Assembly (NCBI GenBank): GCA_021153265.1
Contig: JAGKTU010000098.1
Coordinates: forward strand, 1 to 7,117
Direction of reading: 5' to 3'
From: Clostridia bacterium
GTDB taxonomy: Bacteria > Bacillota > Clostridia > Oscillospirales > Oscillospiraceae
DNA: 7,117 nt
In this document: piece by piece, positions 5,434 through 7,117 of the stretch
Layout of the letters: the number at the start of each line of letters is the position of its first letter
Position numbering within the stretch: position 1 is the first letter of the stretch
Program-made: the position numbers and the translations under genes
Notes under the pieces: model-generated
Database searches by the model: none
What the model was told of the DNA's origin: nothing
What the model saw: only the letters and a program-made list of their open reading frames with translations

Positions 5434-6464
5434 TCATTCTCATTGCAGGTACATCCCACACGGGGAAAACGCTCCTCGCCCAGCGGCTTTTGGAGAAGTA
5501 CCATTATCCTTATCTGTCTATCGACCACCTGAAAATGGGGCTGATCCGCAGCGGCAACACGGATCTGACGCCAATGGACGATGATAAGCTGACGGGCTAC
5601 CTGTGGCCCATCGTCCGGGAAATGATCAAAACCGCCATTGAGAACCGGCAGAATCTGGTGGTGGAGGGGTGCTATATCCCCTTTGATTGGAAAAAGGATT
5701 TCAGCCCGGAATATCTGCGCCATATTCACTACCGCTGTCTGATCATGACCCGGAAGTATATCGAAAGTCATTTTGAGGACATCCGAAGCCATGGCAGCGA
5801 CATCGAACAGCGGCTGGATGACAGTGGACTGGACATGGATGAGCTGGCTCGTGATAATGAGGAAAACCTGCGGCTTTGCAGGGAGCATGGCTGCCCGTTC
5901 ACCTTGCTGGACGAAGTGTATGATATTGGACTGGAGGAAATTCTGCTTGATCACAGTGAAAATGCAGAAATTTGGGATGCGTATTGGCCGGATGGCAGCT
6001 TTGCAGGCTGTGATTTGGTTCGGGGTGAGCCGATCCCCGATGGACTGTACCATCTGGTCAGCGAGATTTTAGTTCGGCACGTGGACGGCAACTATCTGCT
6101 GATGCAGCGAGATCCCCGAAAGCCCAACTACGGCGGATACTTTGAAGCTACCGCAGGCGGTTCTGCGCTAAAAGGTGAGGATGCTTTATGCTGTGCCAAG
6201 CGGGAGCTGCAGGAGGAAACCGGCATCGGGGCAGGTACTTTCACGAACATCGGAAGGTTCGTATCCCATAATACGATTTATGAAATCTTCCTCTGCGTCA
6301 CGGATTGTGAAAAGGATTCGGTCAAGCTTCAGGAGGGGGAAACCGTATCCTTCAAATGGATCGGCGAAGGGGAATTTGCTGACTTTGTAAATTCCGCGGC
6401 CATGATCGATGTGCAGCGGAAACGCTACGAGCCGTATCTGAAGCAGATGGGATATATCCGATAA
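5430..6464 (+). CDS. P-loop kinase fused to Nudix hydrolase
   Basis: The product is 344 residues. ATG 5430 is preceded by GGAAGGA (5414-5420), 9 bases away. Residues 1-175 are a small AAA/zeta-toxin-like P-loop kinase: Walker A GTSHTGKT (7-14), then LSIDHLKMGLI (29-39) with the acidic-lid aspartate, and NLVVEGCYIP (75-84), a Walker-B-type strand. Residues 205-344 are a Nudix hydrolase: EILVRHVDGNYLLMQRD leads to a perfect Nudix box GX5EX7REUXEEXGU (G244, E250, R258-E259, E262-E263, G265). Nudix enzymes cleave nucleoside diphosphate-X compounds; here the P-loop part would phosphorylate a substrate that the Nudix part or a partner reverses or processes. The true substrate is unknown. Downstream the gene runs, 1 base after its stop, into a broken TetR fragment, so no native 3' region remains. 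Confidence 0.88.
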   Translation: MIILIAGTSHTGKTLLAQRLLEKYHYPYLSIDHLKMGLIRSGNTDLTPMDDDKLTGYLWPIVREMIKTAIENRQNLVVEGCYIPFDWKKDFSPEYLRHIHYRCLIMTRKYIESHFEDIRSHGSDIEQRLDDSGLDMDELARDNEENLRLCREHGCPFTLLDEVYDIGLEEILLDHSENAEIWDAYWPDGSFAGCDLVRGEPIPDGLYHLVSEILVRHVDGNYLLMQRDPRKPNYGGYFEATAGGSALKGEDALCCAKRELQEETGIGAGTFTNIGRFVSHNTIYEIFLCVTDCEKDSVKLQEGETVSFKWIGEGEFADFVNSAAMIDVQRKRYEPYLKQMGYIR

Positions 6465-6465
6465 C

Positions 6466-6636
6466 CTGCTTGCTGTCAAAGTATCGGCAAAACATGCCTC
6501 GGGGTACGCCTGCCAGACGGCAGATCTCCTCCACGGCGATCCTGTGATATGGACTTAGCTGCATCAGTTCCGGCAGGGAGCTTTCCAAATGTCGCTGCCG
6601 CTTTGCCGTGATCTCAGGGTTGCACTGCTTGTACAT
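6466..6636 (-). pseudogene. TetR-family regulator, 5' remnant
   Basis: Read on the minus strand from ATG 6636, 57 codons encode a TetR/AcrR helix-turn-helix: RQRHLESSLPELMQLSPYHR then IAVEEICRLAGVPRGMFCRYFDSK. This matches the canonical 'I.VEEICRRAGVSRGTFYRYFDSK' of the family, with a few unusual substitutions (PRGMFC for SRGTFY). Similarity ends at Lys/Gln around 6466, directly at the stop of the kinase-Nudix gene; the whole ligand-binding domain is missing and the frame continues in antisense to that gene. The ribosome binding site is weak (GGGTG). It is most likely a gene cut by a recombination event and is nonfunctional. The 149 bases above it up to 6785 hold no gene that I can support. 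Confidence 0.7.
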
Positions 6637-6785
6637 AACGATACGCACCCGGCTTCGAAGGAATGAGAATATGCTACTGCAAATCTGGGGAAGAAGCAAT
6701 TGACTTTTTTGCGACATCCGGCCAATATAGCTTGGGTCGAAGAAAAATGCAGGCACTCCGATGTCCATTGGCGCAAAGAGAAAAC

Positions 6786-6817
6786 CTCCCAGATCCATGT
6801 GGATCTGGGAGATTTTT
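6786..6817. terminator. Bidirectional intrinsic terminator
   Basis: CTCCCAGATCC (6786-6796), loop ATGT, GGATCTGGGAG (6801-6811): an 11-bp perfect stem. On the plus strand ATTTTT (6812-6817) follows; on the minus strand GTTTT follows (6785-6781). It lies just beyond the 3' end of the tRNA-Gly fragment on the minus strand, which is where a tRNA terminator is expected. On the plus strand it could end kinase-Nudix transcripts. Confidence 0.85.
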
Positions 6818-6860
6818 GGAGCAGGATACGGGAGTCGAACCCGCCTTCACGGCTTGGGAA
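6817..6860 (-). other. 3' half of tRNA-Gly(CCC); probable att site
   Basis: On the minus strand these 44 bases run from an anticodon loop TTCCCAA (6860-6854, anticodon CCC) through the anticodon-stem 3' strand GCCGT, a 4-base variable loop, and the T-arm GCGGG-TTCGACT-CCCGT. They then give the acceptor 3' strand ATCCTGC, discriminator T, and encoded CCA (6819-6817). The T-loop, the U73 typical of tRNA-Gly and the CCA are all intact. Upstream the sequence changes abruptly (GTGT, CGCTTTTG) and cannot pair with GCCGT or form a D-arm or the 5' acceptor strand GCAGGAT, so this is not a working tRNA. A break in the anticodon loop is typical of tyrosine-recombinase insertion into tRNA genes. The anticodon assignment is from family knowledge; confidence in the remnant itself is high. 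Confidence 0.8.
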
Positions 6861-7117
6861 ACACAAAAGCGGGTTCTACTATATATTCACTGAATCGCAA
6901 AAAGTGCAGTATTTGCAACGACTTTTACGTTTTCTGCAACTAGTGAACTTTGAGAATTTTCAAGCCTTTTAGAGCGTTTTCCAGCTGAATAGCGTGACAA
7001 TAGCATGACTAAATCCCTGCTTTGAGTGAATAACTAAAAGCCAGTAAGTCCGAATTAACGGATCATACTTCATAAAACCAGTAGAAATTCAGTCCCAGAC
7101 AAGGTATAATAGGGATG
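6861..7117. other. AT-rich noncoding stretch, probable edge of an integrated element
   Basis: No gene is supportable here: the short ORFs on the plus strand are only translations across the tRNA fragment. The sequence is visibly richer in A and T than everything to its left and carries two TGCAAC repeats 21 bases apart (6914-6919 and 6935-6940), plus ATTCACT/AGTGAAT inverted copies near 6887 and 7025. If 6817-6860 is an att core, this side would be the inside of the element, and such repeats could be integrase arm sites. That is inference. Confidence 0.4.
7082..7110 (+). promoter_or_regulatory. Promoter at the window edge
   Basis: A perfect TATAAT (7105-7110) with TAGAAA (7082-7087, 4 of 6 to TTGACA) 17 bases upstream. 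It would drive a gene starting just outside the window. Confidence 0.45.

Noticed and set aside
5355..6053. Minus-strand ORF of 232 codons opposite the kinase-Nudix gene
   Set aside because: No domain, and the plus strand here encodes clear Walker A and Nudix motifs.
6817..6898. A complete tRNA gene on the minus strand at this position
   Set aside because: Upstream of the anticodon loop a chance GTAGAAC resembles a D-arm, but the anticodon stem cannot form, the 5' acceptor strand (GCGATTC) does not pair with ATCCTGC, and the distance is too long.
6663..6972. Plus-strand short ORFs across 6663-6972
   Set aside because: Their common segments come from reading the tRNA-Gly fragment and its terminator; the peptides are typical translation artefacts of tRNA 3' ends.

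Overview
The window looks like a piece of a gut Clostridia genome, most likely Oscillospiraceae/Ruminococcaceae. This is inferred from moderate-to-high GC, strong AGGAGG-type ribosome binding sites, Gram-positive style intrinsic terminators, a lipobox lipoprotein, and the gene families present. No species marker is visible, so the assignment is loose.

Layout, left to right. (1) 1-165 is the 3' end of a folate-enzyme gene (MetF-like), closed by a textbook GNRA-loop terminator. (2) 310-1395 is an orphan lipoprotein gene, probably a surface beta-propeller. (3) Converging on it is a minus-strand operon, 3706 down to 1458. It has a near-consensus extended -10 promoter, a large internally duplicated DUF1538 membrane protein and two different PII-like signalling proteins in tandem, and it ends in an intrinsic terminator. 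The arrangement suggests a transporter-like protein controlled by two PII-like subunits; the transported substrate is unknown. (4) 3987-6464 holds two plus-strand multi-domain fusion genes: an AraC-type DNA-binding domain fused to an APH-type kinase, and a P-loop kinase fused to a Nudix hydrolase. The first is preceded by two perfect palindromes around its putative promoter, contains a strong internal ribosome binding site at the domain junction, and is bracketed by two copies of an 18-bp hairpin. The second has its own promoter and a leader with a short overlapping ORF. (5) Directly after the Nudix gene lies the 5' end of a broken TetR-type regulator on the minus strand.

(6) At 6786-6860 there is a hairpin terminator and then the exact 3' portion of a tRNA-Gly(CCC), minus strand. 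The match stops in the anticodon loop, as at tRNA attachment sites used by tyrosine recombinases. The sequence to its right is visibly more AT-rich, noncoding, and ends in a promoter-like sequence at the window edge. I read 6817-6860 as the edge of an integrated element that extends to the right, beyond this window.

The most interesting items are the DUF1538/PII/PII operon, the AraC-APH fusion with an internal start, and the tRNA-Gly att scar. All functional statements rest on reading motifs by eye; no homology search was possible.
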